Source: Chitinophaga pinensis
GTDB lineage: Bacteria > Bacteroidota > Bacteroidia > B-17B0 > Aurantibacillaceae
Length of the DNA stretch: 64,000 nucleotides
Assembly: GCA_945887955.1 (NCBI GenBank)
Contig: CAMCZO010000001.1
Coordinates: 1 to 64,000 of the forward strand
Direction: 5' to 3'
Within the stretch, counting starts at the first letter, position 1. Every line of letters begins with the position of its first letter. Below, one piece after another: positions 17,101 through 24,309 of this stretch. The notes beneath the pieces were generated by a model. The model was not told the origin of the DNA. It saw only the letters and a list, made by a program, of their open reading frames with translations, and made no database searches. The position numbers and the translations under genes were made by a program.

Positions 17101-17496
17101 TCCATAGGCCACACTGCGCTGATTGTTGTTCTCGCCAGTTCCTACCCATATAATATTAGGATTATTTTTGTCTATGGCCAAGCATCCAATTGAATAAGCA
17201 CTAGCATTGTCAAAAATAGGTTCAAAACTAGTTCCGGCGTTAGTTGTTTTAAAAACACCCCCACAAGCAGCCGCAATGTACCATATAGAAGGGTTTTTTG
17301 GGTGTACAGCAATATCGATAATCCTACCTGAAGTAACAGCAGGACCTATGCTCCGAAAAATTAAGTTAGAGTAGGTTTCTGATTTTAATAAGGGGTTAAC
17401 AATGGAATCTGATTTAGATTTAGGATTATTTTTTTGCGCATTTAACTCCGTAAAAGTTAAAGACAATAACAAAATCAATGTAAAACTTATTTTCAT
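14188..17496 (-). CDS. Exported BNR/sortilin-type beta-propeller protein
   Basis: This 1,102-residue protein has a signal peptide (MKISFTLILLLSLTFTELNAQ). The first 750 residues carry about ten Asp-box (BNR) motifs of the form S.D.G..W, for example SEDGGKSF, TIDGGITW, SVDAGVTW, SNNRGDSW, TDNAGQTW and SNDKGKTW, so it folds as one or two large beta-propellers like sortilin/VPS10 or the proteins often annotated as glycosyl hydrolases. The final 300 residues are Lys/Glu-rich and helical, a conserved tail in this Bacteroidota family. There is no T9SS tail. No catalytic sialidase residues can be assigned, so the enzyme name is unsafe; a binding or peptidase-associated role is equally possible. Its promoter and signal-peptide region was duplicated upstream. 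Confidence 0.75.
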   Translation of the reverse strand: MKISFTLILLLSLTFTELNAQKNNPKSKSDSIVNPLLKSETYSNLIFRSIGPAVTSGRIIDIAVHPKNPSIWYIAAACGGVFKTTNAGTSFEPIFDNASAYSIGCLAIDKNNPNIIWVGTGENNNQRSVAYGDGIYKSEDGGKSFKNMGLSKSEHIGRIVIDPANSNIVYVAAYGPLWAAGGERGIYKTIDGGITWKIILSVSENTGFNEIHMDNNNSSVLYACAHQRRRHEWTFISGGPESSVYKSVDAGVTWKKINNGLPNNDIGRIGLALPPTNSDIIYAIVEATDGKGVYKSEDRGASWNKQSDFSTAGNYYQEIVPDPNDENKIYSLDTYAMVSLNGGKSFNTLGEKNKHVDNHAIYIFPDHTNHLLMGCDGGLYESFDAAKTWNFKANLPITQFYRVSVDNSKPFYYVYGGTQDNNTLGGPARTISASGITNADWFVTVGGDGFQSRVDPLDPNIVYSQWQYGGLIRFDRKTGEQVSIKPTEKQGETALKWNWDSPLIISNADNKRLYFAANKIFRSNNRGDSWSVISPDLTRKIDRNKLPVMGKVWSMDAVAKNQSTSLFGNITSLCESPINENLIYAGTDDGLIQLTDNAGQTWTKIEKFVGIPETKFKETTVGTLVQYLLASQHNQNIVYAAFNNLRQGDFKPYLLKSNDKGKTWSSISSNLPENGAVYCIAEDYKNPEILFCGTEFGFYFTNNGGKNWLKLNNGMPASISIRDIAIQKDQNDIVLATFGRGFYVLDNYSLIQTIKDEDLKKNTIFNVKDGLVFKESRPYGHRGKSFQGEAFYTAKNPPVGATFNLFIKEDYKSIKEKRTEIEKKKLKNNEDLIYPSNDSIRLEDNEIAPLLFLVITDEQNNEIKKLKLNFKKGMQSTVWDGTYEVSSPINFNTPDLENPYYEADQGHEALPGKYFAQIIKVINDKKEILCEKVSFQIKTMHQGSLPAKDVLKQMQLNNQIAEFRRIVLGSADYLNHLKNRIKYLKLGITKSGTGLLGLVSEMSILENQTKELELKLDGDVSLAKREFEIVPGFVGDLENMISSTWSQSYGSTGTLEEKYNELKTSFLPIYKKIKELKFLTEQFELKAENLKMPATYGRLPEF

Positions 17497-17561
17497 ATAA
17501 ATATTTTAAGAATCAAATTTATATAATATATGCGAGGAGTTAAAATAGTTAAATAAATAAA
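17401..17561 (-). repeat. Direct repeat, copy 1: promoter, leader and signal-peptide codons of the BNR gene
   Basis: These 161 bp, covering the first 32 codons of the BNR gene and about 65 bp upstream, recur at 18330-18490 in the same orientation. The upstream portion is identical by eye over about 65 bp. The coding part differs at only a few codons (MKISFTLILLLSLTFTELNAQ against MKISFKLILLLSLTFTQLIAQ). Confidence 0.85.
17514..17521 (-). promoter_or_regulatory. Bacteroidota -7 box upstream of the BNR gene
   Basis: Read on the minus strand this is TAAATTTG, matching the Bacteroidota sigma-A -7 consensus TAnnTTTG. It lies 17 bp before the ATG at 17496. No clear TTG -33 element is visible at the usual spacing. 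Confidence 0.45.
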
Positions 17562-17751
17562 CAATAATTAATTTTTAAAAATGATTAACTATGAAAAGAT
17601 CAAATAGTGTGAGTATGATAAGTCTATCAATTAGTTGTATATTAGAAAATACAAAAATTATTTTCTACTAGAACGAGATTTTTCTCGATGTTAGGTTTAG
17701 CCTTCGAGCTTTTAAGAATAAAAAAAGACAAACGAAAACTACTTTAGTATA

Positions 17752-17787
17752 TTAGAATAACTCAGGAATTAAATAATATGCTGACAT
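17752..17787 (-). pseudogene. Possible relic of the 3' end of a duplicated BNR gene
   Basis: Directly after the next gene, the minus strand reads ATG TCA GCA...CCT GAG TTA TTC TAA (MSAYYLIPELF), against the BNR gene's own end MPATYGRLPEF. The preceding GAAAACT also matches in both places. It is short, needs one small gap and lies in AT-rich DNA, so chance similarity remains possible. The remaining 190 bp or so, from 17562 to 17751, contain only a CGAGA/TCTCG hairpin and no gene. Confidence 0.35.
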
Positions 17788-17792
17788 TAAAT

Positions 17793-18425
17793 TCAGTTTT
17801 CAATTCCAGAAGGGTTCGTAGTTATTAGTTTTTTAATTTCTTTAATATTTTTAATTCTTAATATTCCAAAGTGAGTACGCGTAAATGAGGTTCTAGAAAG
17901 ATAATATATAATATTTGATGCGTATTTGCCATTTTTAAATGTTAAATTAACTGATTCAACAGGCTTACGGCCTTTTACTTTCATATCATAGGTATAATCA
18001 AAATTATTAAGAACAAAGTCATTAATTTTTGAAGAAAATAAAACTTCCAAATTTGAATAACAATAATCATCATAAAAGCTAATTGTTATTTTATTTGTTC
18101 CACCCTTATTTATAGTTGGGTGAAAATGTCCATCACCAGCCATCTGTGAGAAATTAGGAATAATAAATTGAGCGCCTTTAGATATAGCATAAATAATACT
18201 AAAACCTACGCTATCATTTTTAACTAATCCAATATAATCCATTTCACCATCCTTATTAAAATCTTCTTTGATTAATTGATTTTCTATAACTTCAAACTGT
18301 TCTAAATCTTCCATTAGCTTATTTTTTAAAATGGAATCTGATTTAGATTTAAGATTATTTTCTTGCGCAATTAATTGCGTAAAAGTTAAAGACAATAACA
18401 AAATCAATTTAAAACTTATTTTCAT
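17793..18425 (-). CDS. Hypothetical exported protein with a copied promoter and signal peptide
   Basis: This is a 210-residue protein. The first 30 residues (MKISFKLILLLSLTFTQLIAQ, then NNLKSKSDSI) and the DNA upstream are a near copy of the start of the neighbouring BNR gene. The rest is unrelated to it: a short acidic segment with an EF-hand-like phrase (DFNKDGEMDYIGLV) and a beta-rich remainder with no family I recognise. The DxDxD-like NKDGE loop is common in integrin-like or VCBS-type calcium sites, but only one is present. It should be exported. It is transcribed from the duplicated TAAATTTG promoter, divergently from the DtxR-type gene. Its end may be stitched to the last codons of an old BNR copy. 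Confidence 0.65.
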   Translation of the reverse strand: MKISFKLILLLSLTFTQLIAQENNLKSKSDSILKNKLMEDLEQFEVIENQLIKEDFNKDGEMDYIGLVKNDSVGFSIIYAISKGAQFIIPNFSQMAGDGHFHPTINKGGTNKITISFYDDYCYSNLEVLFSSKINDFVLNNFDYTYDMKVKGRKPVESVNLTFKNGKYASNIIYYLSRTSFTRTHFGILRIKNIKEIKKLITTNPSGIEN

Positions 18426-18490
18426 ATAAATATTTTAAGAATCAAATTTATATAATATATGCGAGGAGTTAAAATAGTTAAATAAATAAA
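18330..18490 (-). repeat. Direct repeat, copy 2 of the promoter/signal-peptide module
   Basis: This is the second copy of the 161-bp segment at 17401-17561. It contains the -7-like TAAATTTG at 18443-18450 on the minus strand, the untranslated leader and the first codons of the 210-residue protein. Divergence is low, so the duplication is recent or maintained by gene conversion. Confidence 0.85.
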
Positions 18491-18540
18491 AAATTATCCT
18501 TTTTTAAACTTAAATTTTTAGACTTACCTAAATTTATTTT

Positions 18541-18568
18541 TTGATTAACAAAAATAATGTTATTTTTG
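18541..18568 (+). promoter_or_regulatory. Bacteroidota promoter for the DtxR-type regulator gene
   Basis: TTG at 18541-18543 and TATTTTTG at 18561-18568 are separated by 17 bp, matching the -33 TTG / -7 TAnnTTTG arrangement. The ATG at 18572 follows almost at once, so the transcript would be nearly leaderless, unless an unseen promoter upstream is used. Confidence 0.55.
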
Positions 18569-18571
18569 CAA

Positions 18572-19240
18572 ATGACTATTTCTTTAACAGAAGAAAACTA
18601 CATCAAAGCTATCTTTAACTTAAGTAATTCAAATAATATAGGCGTTAGTACTAACAGCTTGTCAAATCATCTTAAAAACAAAGCAAGTTCTGTTACTGAT
18701 ATGTTAAAAAAATTAGCAGATAAAAAACTCATTCACTATAAAAAGTACAAGGGTGTTTTATTAACTCCAAAAGGCGAAAAAATAGCTATTAATATTATTA
18801 GGAAACATCGTTTATGGGAAGTTTTTTTAATGGAAAAATTAAATTTTAGCTGGGATCAGGTTCATGATATTGCCGAACAACTTGAACATATAAAAAGTGA
18901 TGAATTAATTAAACGTTTAGATAATTTTTTAGGAAAACCAACATTAGATCCTCACGGAGATCCAATACCAAACGAAAAAGGCAAATTTAATGAGATTAAA
19001 TCGATGCCTTTAAATGAATGTAAAATTTTAAAAGAAATTATTTTTATAGGCGTAAAAAATCACACCATTTCATTTTTAAAATATTTAACATCTATTGGTT
19101 TAGGTATAGGAGATAGATTTAGAATAGAAGCAATAAATAATTTTGATAATTCTTATCAAATAAAAGTTAAAAAAAATAATCTTGTGTTTTTAAGCAATGA
19201 TTTGGCATCAAATATTTTAGTTAAAATAAAAAATGAATAA
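18572..19240 (+). CDS. DtxR/MntR-family metal-dependent repressor
   Basis: This is a 222-residue protein if it starts at the ATG at 18572 (MTISLTEENYIKAIFNLS, the usual family N-terminus). An ATG at 18557 would add five residues but lies in the promoter box. Residues 1-65 are the winged-helix DNA-binding domain (NHLKNKASSVTDMLKKLADKKLIHYKKYKGVLLT). Residues 66-140 are the metal-binding dimerisation domain, with HRLWEVFLMEKLNFSWDQVHDIAEQLEHIKSDEL including the conserved His and Glu ligands and the LDPHGDPIPNEKG loop. The last 75 residues are an SH3-like FeoA domain. It should sense Mn(II) or Fe(II) and repress metal uptake. It overlaps the NRAMP transporter gene by 8 bp, which supports co-regulation of that transporter. 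Confidence 0.9.
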   Translation: MTISLTEENYIKAIFNLSNSNNIGVSTNSLSNHLKNKASSVTDMLKKLADKKLIHYKKYKGVLLTPKGEKIAINIIRKHRLWEVFLMEKLNFSWDQVHDIAEQLEHIKSDELIKRLDNFLGKPTLDPHGDPIPNEKGKFNEIKSMPLNECKILKEIIFIGVKNHTISFLKYLTSIGLGIGDRFRIEAINNFDNSYQIKVKKNNLVFLSNDLASNILVKIKNE

Positions 19241-21095
19241 ATCACTAGAAGAAGTTAATTCATCTGTAAATACAAATAAAAGTAGTTCATTTAGGAAGTT
19301 ATTGGCATTTTTTGGTCCTGCCTATATGATAAGCGTTGGCTACATGGACCCAGGAAACTGGGCAACCGATATTGCAGGAGGAAGTAAATTTGGATATAGT
19401 TTATTATGGGTGTTAGTAATGAGTAACTTGATTGCTTTATTGCTACAAAGCCATTGTGTTAGATTAGGAATTGTTACTGGAAAAGATTTAGCTCAAGCCT
19501 CGCGAGAAAACTATCCCAGATTTGTGAACTTGTTTTTATATATATTAGCTGAAATAGCTATTGCGGCTTGCGATTTAGCCGAAGTAATAGGGATGGCAAT
19601 AGGTATTCACCTCCTATTTCCAAATATTAGTATTTTAATGGGAGTATGCATAACAGTTTTTGATAGTTTTATTTTATTATTTCTATTAAACAAAGGCATA
19701 AAAAAATTAGAGGCCTTTATTATAAGTTTGGTTGTATTAATTGGAGCCTCATTTTTAATTGAATTGATAATTGCTAAACCTAACATTAGCGATATTGCAT
19801 CTGGATTGAAACCATTTATTAAAAACGACGAGGCTCTTTATATTGCAATTGGAATTATAGGTGCAACGGTTATGCCTCATAATTTATATCTCCATAGTTC
19901 ATTAGTTCAAACGAGAAGATTTAAAAGAACCCCAATAGATATTAAAAAAGCAATTAAATTTAATACCATAGATAGTGCTATTGCGTTGAATCTGGCACTT
20001 TTTGTAAATGCCGCTATTCTTATTTTATCTGCTGCTACTTTTTATCAGAATGGCGAATATGGAGTTGCCGAAATTCAAGATGCCCATAGATTATTAGCAC
20101 CAATGCTTGGAAGTGCCTTAGCTCCAATATTATTTGCTGTGGCTTTAATTGCTGCTGGGCAAAGCTCTACAATTACAGGAACATTAGCTGGTCAAGTTGT
20201 GATGGAAGGTTATTTAAATTTTAGATTACAGCCTTGGATTAGAAGATTGCTTACTCGTTTAATAGCAATTATTCCAGCATTTATTACCATTTTAATTTTA
20301 GGAGAGGGTGCAACCGGCAGGTTATTAATTTTAAGTCAAGTAATATTAAGTTTACAACTTGGGTTTGCTGTTATTCCGTTAATACACTTTGTAAGTGATA
20401 AAAATAAGATGGGCGAATTTGTAATTCCAAATTGGCAAAAAATACTTTCGTGGATTGCAGCAATTACAATAATTAGTTTGAATGTAAAATTAGTATATAC
20501 AGAAATATTTAATTTATTATTAAATAGTAAAAATATTATTTTAATCAGTTTTACAATTATTCCCATATGTTTATTTTGTTTACTAATGCTTATATATATA
20601 TTGATAATTCCTTTTATTATGAAAGAAAAAAAATATAGTAATAAAGAATTTCATGATGCTTTTAAACCATTAAATTTAAACATTAATACTAGTCCGAAAC
20701 GCATTGCAGTAACCGTAGATTTTAGCAGTAGTGATAATAAAGCAATTAATAAAGCGATAGAACTGAGTAATAATCAAGCCAAATTAATACTAATTCATAT
20801 ATTAGAAAGTACAAATGCAATGGTGTATGGAGAAAATGCTTTTGATTTAGAAAGAGAAGAAGATTTTCAAAAACTTAAATTGTATCAAAATCAATTATTA
20901 AAAGAAAATATTGTAACAGAAATTCAATTGGGCTTTGGAAATCCAAAATTAGCCATACCAGAATTAATCTTGAAAAATAACTGTGACGTTTTGGTAATGG
21001 GAACTCACGGTCATAAAACAATGAAAGATCTTATTTTAGGTGCCACGATTGATAGCATTAGGCATGAAATCAAAATAACATTAGTTTTAGTTTAA
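19233..21095 (+). CDS. NRAMP divalent-metal transporter fused to a universal stress protein domain
   Basis: This 620-residue protein is a full NRAMP transporter, residues 20-465, with the metal-site motif DPGN (39-42) in helix 1 and MPHN (213-216) in helix 6. It should import Mn(II) or Fe(II) with protons across the inner membrane. After the last helix (ICLFCLLMLIYILIIPFIM) comes a cytoplasmic UspA-like domain, residues 480-620 (RIAVTVDFSSSDNKAINKAIELS, then VLVMGTHGHKTMKD), with the G-x-x-G-H type nucleotide-binding loop partly kept. NRAMP-USP fusions occur in Bacteroidota, and the domain may regulate transport by ATP. The gene overlaps the DtxR-type regulator. The stop lies 1 bp from the facing glycosyltransferase stop. 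Confidence 0.9.
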   Translation: MNKSLEEVNSSVNTNKSSSFRKLLAFFGPAYMISVGYMDPGNWATDIAGGSKFGYSLLWVLVMSNLIALLLQSHCVRLGIVTGKDLAQASRENYPRFVNLFLYILAEIAIAACDLAEVIGMAIGIHLLFPNISILMGVCITVFDSFILLFLLNKGIKKLEAFIISLVVLIGASFLIELIIAKPNISDIASGLKPFIKNDEALYIAIGIIGATVMPHNLYLHSSLVQTRRFKRTPIDIKKAIKFNTIDSAIALNLALFVNAAILILSAATFYQNGEYGVAEIQDAHRLLAPMLGSALAPILFAVALIAAGQSSTITGTLAGQVVMEGYLNFRLQPWIRRLLTRLIAIIPAFITILILGEGATGRLLILSQVILSLQLGFAVIPLIHFVSDKNKMGEFVIPNWQKILSWIAAITIISLNVKLVYTEIFNLLLNSKNIILISFTIIPICLFCLLMLIYILIIPFIMKEKKYSNKEFHDAFKPLNLNINTSPKRIAVTVDFSSSDNKAINKAIELSNNQAKLILIHILESTNAMVYGENAFDLEREEDFQKLKLYQNQLLKENIVTEIQLGFGNPKLAIPELILKNNCDVLVMGTHGHKTMKDLILGATIDSIRHEIKITLVLV

Positions 21096-21102
21096 ACTAA
21101 AA
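21085..21102. terminator. Perfect palindrome across two facing stop codons
   Basis: TTTTAGTTTAAACTAAAA is an 18-nt perfect inverted repeat containing the TAA of the NRAMP gene and the TAG of the opposing glycosyltransferase gene. It lacks G/C pairs apart from two, so a terminator role is tentative. Confidence 0.3.
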
Positions 21103-22236
21103 ATTAGAATTTATAAATACAGCTTCAATTAGCTTTTTAACGTTTGATTTATTATTGAAAGTGAGTATTTGATTACTTCTTTCTTCAATCATTTCGTCAG
21201 AATAAAATTGAGACATTAAATAATTAATGTTTTCAATAAACGAGTTTGCATCCTCTGATACTTTTAAAGAAATTGTTGAAGAAATATCTGTGCCTGAAAG
21301 CAATTTAGAATTACAAATAATAAATCTTCCATTAAATAACACATTTAATAATTTGAGTTTTAACCCTGTTTCTTGGGATGTATATAACACATGAATATGA
21401 GCATGAAGAATCAATAAGGAAAGTTCTTCTTCAGAAGGATTAATTTTTAATCTGATATTTTTAAACTTACTTATCAAATCAATTAAGAATTGTGGTGGAT
21501 TTAAACCAGCAATTACACAATCAAACGAAATTTTAGAAAAAACATTAGTAATTAGCCAAACTGCAGCTTCATAATTTTCTGAAACGCTTAAATTTCCATG
21601 AAACAAAATATATTGACCTTTACCCTGTAAAATTGTTAACTCATGATGTGGATGAAAACTTGGCAAATAAATAGACTTAACTTGAGGATATTTAGACTTA
21701 AAATATAAAGAATCCTTTTCATTAACCGCTAGAATTAAATTAGAATAATTTAATATGGCTTCAAAACGCTTTAATTTAAATGCCTCTATCTTTAAATATA
21801 TTTTTTTTAAAATGTTGGTTTCTGATTTTGACAAAGCATTGTAATAGATATGCTCGATATTACTATGTCGATATATTTTTAAACGATTTGTAAATCGATT
21901 ATCTTTTAATAAAAAGCATGTATTTAAAACTTCAAATAAAATAGGAAAATCATTGCTCAACAGATTATTTGCAAGTGAGTTTGAAATCCTAGATTTTACT
22001 GTGAAAGGTAAAAAAGATAAATGAGAAAACAATCCTGTTTTTCTTTCATAATAATAAACTTTTTCGCATAAATCATTTAGCTTTGAAGATGAAGATCTTC
22101 CATATTTAAAACAGTGTAAATGTATTTTTACACCTAATTTATTTAACCAAACTAATTTATTATAAACATCAATTACACCTCCATAATTAGAAGGATAAGG
22201 AACATCAAATGAAACAATATTTATTTCTTTAGACAA
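21097..22236 (-). CDS. Glycosyltransferase, GT-B type (family 4-like)
   Basis: This is a 379-residue cytosolic protein with no signal peptide. The N-terminus INIVSFDVPYPSNYGGVIDVYNKLVWLNKLGVKIHLHCF is typical of GT-B sugar transferases: a Gly-rich loop and an N-terminal Rossmann fold. The second half carries a C-terminal Rossmann fold (ILFHGNLSVSENYEAAVWL, then NPSEEELSLLILHAHIHVLYTSQETGLKLKLLNVLFNGRFIICN) with the EEE/E.GLKLKLL region where nucleotide-sugar-binding Glu residues sit in family 4. The acceptor sugar or protein is unknown. It follows the DUF5074 gene by 20 bp and so is the last gene of the cobalamin operon by position, though a surface-glycan role unrelated to B12 is just as likely. 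Confidence 0.75.
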   Translation of the reverse strand: MSKEINIVSFDVPYPSNYGGVIDVYNKLVWLNKLGVKIHLHCFKYGRSSSSKLNDLCEKVYYYERKTGLFSHLSFLPFTVKSRISNSLANNLLSNDFPILFEVLNTCFLLKDNRFTNRLKIYRHSNIEHIYYNALSKSETNILKKIYLKIEAFKLKRFEAILNYSNLILAVNEKDSLYFKSKYPQVKSIYLPSFHPHHELTILQGKGQYILFHGNLSVSENYEAAVWLITNVFSKISFDCVIAGLNPPQFLIDLISKFKNIRLKINPSEEELSLLILHAHIHVLYTSQETGLKLKLLNVLFNGRFIICNSKLLSGTDISSTISLKVSEDANSFIENINYLMSQFYSDEMIEERSNQILTFNNKSNVKKLIEAVFINSNF

Positions 22237-22256
22237 TTTGTCAAAGATGACTATTT

Positions 22257-23291
22257 TTATTCAAAATAAAAACCATTTGAAATAATACCAGCTTTAAAAA
22301 CTAATTTTTGATTTCCAAAGGCATCATAAATATAAATATTAGATTTTTGCACATAATCCATAGCATCTATCGCAAAAATATGGCCGGTATTCGGGTTTAC
22401 GTCAATACTATAAAAATTTTTATTTACTGAATTTATAAACGGAGAAATAGGTAAGTGATTCGAATTTATTGGCATTTTAAAAATCCCATCATTAATATAA
22501 AACAAAGTATCTTTTGTTTTATTTAAATTTAAACTATTAGGCGAATCATTAGTCTCAAATTGAAAAAAAAATTCAATCTCATTAGTAACTGAATTTATTC
22601 GAGATAATCTAGCTAATTTAGAATTGACATTATCACCAGAACTTAAAACCCATATTTTATCATTTTTATCAATCACTATACTTCCTGAATTTATACCAAC
22701 CTCAATACTATCTATTTTAATATCGGTAAGTGTATTTATTATATAAGTATAGTTTCGCCTCATATTAGTTATATAAGCTTTATTATAGATAAGTGCCATT
22801 TTTTCTGTCCAACCACTGCATGGAATAGACCCCATAACTGTATTCGAATTTAAATCAATAATGCTGATTATATTTCCATTATAATTACTCACATAGGCTT
22901 TTTGATTTGTAATAGGCAAAACATATCGAGGCGAAGGAAGATTAGTAATTTGATTTATTTTTTTTAATTGATTATCGCAAACTATAATTTTACCCGAATT
23001 ATTTACAACCAAATAAAATTTACCATTTATTTTAGATAAACTTTGAGCAACATCGCCAATAATTGGAGATTCGATATTTTGAGATTGATAAAAATTTTCA
23101 ATTACTGCGCTGTTTTCTGGATCAAATAATGAAATAGAGGAGTTTGCACTACCATAATTTCCCTCATTAATAACAAAAACTTTTTTTGAAGAACTTAAGT
23201 CAACATAAGGCTGAATAGTATCAGGCATCTTGTCTTTAACACAAGAATTTAATAGTGATATTAAAAAAATTATTAAAAAATATTTTTTCAT
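22257..23291 (-). CDS. DUF5074 / YncE-like beta-propeller lipoprotein, BtuG-like
   Basis: This is a 344-residue lipoprotein with a signal and lipobox LLNSC (Cys17). The mature part is a string of beta-propeller blades with phrases such as KVFVINEGNYGSANSSISLFDPEN, NQKAYVSNYNGNIISIIDLNSN and NAGHIFAIDAMD-like ends, matching the DUF5074 / YncE-like surface propellers. The Bacteroides protein BtuG, a seven-bladed propeller that binds cobalamin on the outer face of BtuB, belongs to this general type. Its place in a riboswitch-headed operon with a TonB receptor supports the same job here: catching B12 at the cell surface and passing it to the receptor. No residue-level proof of B12 binding is visible. 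It starts 41 bp after the DUF4465 gene. Confidence 0.75.
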   Translation of the reverse strand: MKKYFLIIFLISLLNSCVKDKMPDTIQPYVDLSSSKKVFVINEGNYGSANSSISLFDPENSAVIENFYQSQNIESPIIGDVAQSLSKINGKFYLVVNNSGKIIVCDNQLKKINQITNLPSPRYVLPITNQKAYVSNYNGNIISIIDLNSNTVMGSIPCSGWTEKMALIYNKAYITNMRRNYTYIINTLTDIKIDSIEVGINSGSIVIDKNDKIWVLSSGDNVNSKLARLSRINSVTNEIEFFFQFETNDSPNSLNLNKTKDTLFYINDGIFKMPINSNHLPISPFINSVNKNFYSIDVNPNTGHIFAIDAMDYVQKSNIYIYDAFGNQKLVFKAGIISNGFYFE

Positions 23292-23331
23292 ATAAATATA
23301 GCTAGATACATAATTATCATGCCTTTATAAT

Positions 23332-24294
23332 TTAGTTTTTGATTATTTTTTTTATTTGTTTTTTAGTATCAGAAATCATCTCTAAAAAGTAAATTCCAGA
23401 ATTTAATGAGCTAACGTCTAATATTGTTTGCATAAAATTTAACTTTTGCTGATAAATAATTTTACCACTTATATCTGAAATAGTAATTGATGATTGGTTT
23501 AATAAATCAATATCAATTGATAATAAATTATCGCATGGATTTGGATAAACATTAAAATTAAGATCATTTGTATTTTCATTAAGTCCAACTATTGTTTGAT
23601 TAATTGTAAAATTATCCATGCCAAAAAATAACGGTGTGTTTATTCCAAAACTACCAATATCACTTGAGTACATTAAAAATTTAATACTATCAACATCTCC
23701 TAAACTAGCGGTGTTTACCCACTGCCAATTATTAACTATGTAATCTAGAGAATTATTAGCAGAACGATAATCAGCTAAATAAAAAATAACACTATCAGAT
23801 TTTAAAACACCTCCTTTAAAACCTTTAACTGATAATTTAAGATAATCGGGATCATTTCCACTAATACCACCAAATTTCTTAGCAAAAGAATCGCCAAGTT
23901 TCATTGATTTGTATGTGTAAGTTGTGTTTGTTATGTAAAAACCATTTACAGTATTTGAGCTTGCACCTAAATTAATAACACCAGCATCTTTACCAATAAC
24001 ATAAGTGTTAGAGTTATTATATCCTTTTAATGGCTTCACCCCATATAAATTTCCAAAACCAACTGTTGATGAATCATACTTATTTGTATAAGAAAAACCT
24101 CCACTCCAATAACTAAAGGCTGCATTCCACTTATACTGAAATGAAACATTGTTATTTTGAAAAGGAACACTCGTTGTACTAGAATAGGCAGAGTTAGGGG
24201 AAAGTGTAAATGTTTCAAAATCAATTACAGTTGTTTGTGCTTTTAAAGTAAAAACACCTAAAGATAATAATAAAATAATTTTTGTTTTTTTCAT
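23332..24294 (-). CDS. DUF4465 protein with T9SS type A sorting domain, in the cobalamin operon
   Basis: This 320-residue protein has a signal peptide (MKKTKIILLLSLGVFTLKAQ). Residues 22-235 form a beta-sandwich with the DUF4465 marks: FSYWSGGFSYTNKYDSST, YVIGKDAG, GFYITNTTYTYKSM, YLADYRSANNSLDYIVNNWQWVN and LFFGMDNF. Residues 245-320 are a T9SS type A tail (FNVYPNPCDNLLSIDI to GIYFLEMISD). DUF4465 proteins are repeatedly found beside BtuB-like receptors in Bacteroidota, and I believe surface B12-binding lipoproteins of the BtuH kind are related, though I cannot confirm that here. Using a T9SS tail instead of a lipid anchor is the notable point. It should sit on the outer surface and bind cobalamin or a cobalamin carrier. 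Confidence 0.8.
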   Translation of the reverse strand: MKKTKIILLLSLGVFTLKAQTTVIDFETFTLSPNSAYSSTTSVPFQNNNVSFQYKWNAAFSYWSGGFSYTNKYDSSTVGFGNLYGVKPLKGYNNSNTYVIGKDAGVINLGASSNTVNGFYITNTTYTYKSMKLGDSFAKKFGGISGNDPDYLKLSVKGFKGGVLKSDSVIFYLADYRSANNSLDYIVNNWQWVNTASLGDVDSIKFLMYSSDIGSFGINTPLFFGMDNFTINQTIVGLNENTNDLNFNVYPNPCDNLLSIDIDLLNQSSITISDISGKIIYQQKLNFMQTILDVSSLNSGIYFLEMISDTKKQIKKIIKN

Positions 24295-24309
24295 GATATT
24301 TTTTTGGTT

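Noticed and set aside
17690..17745. Small RNA or terminator at the CGAGA/TCTCG hairpin downstream of the shuffled gene
   Set aside because: The stem is only five pairs and the T run lies in the loop, not after the stem. Not enough to call.
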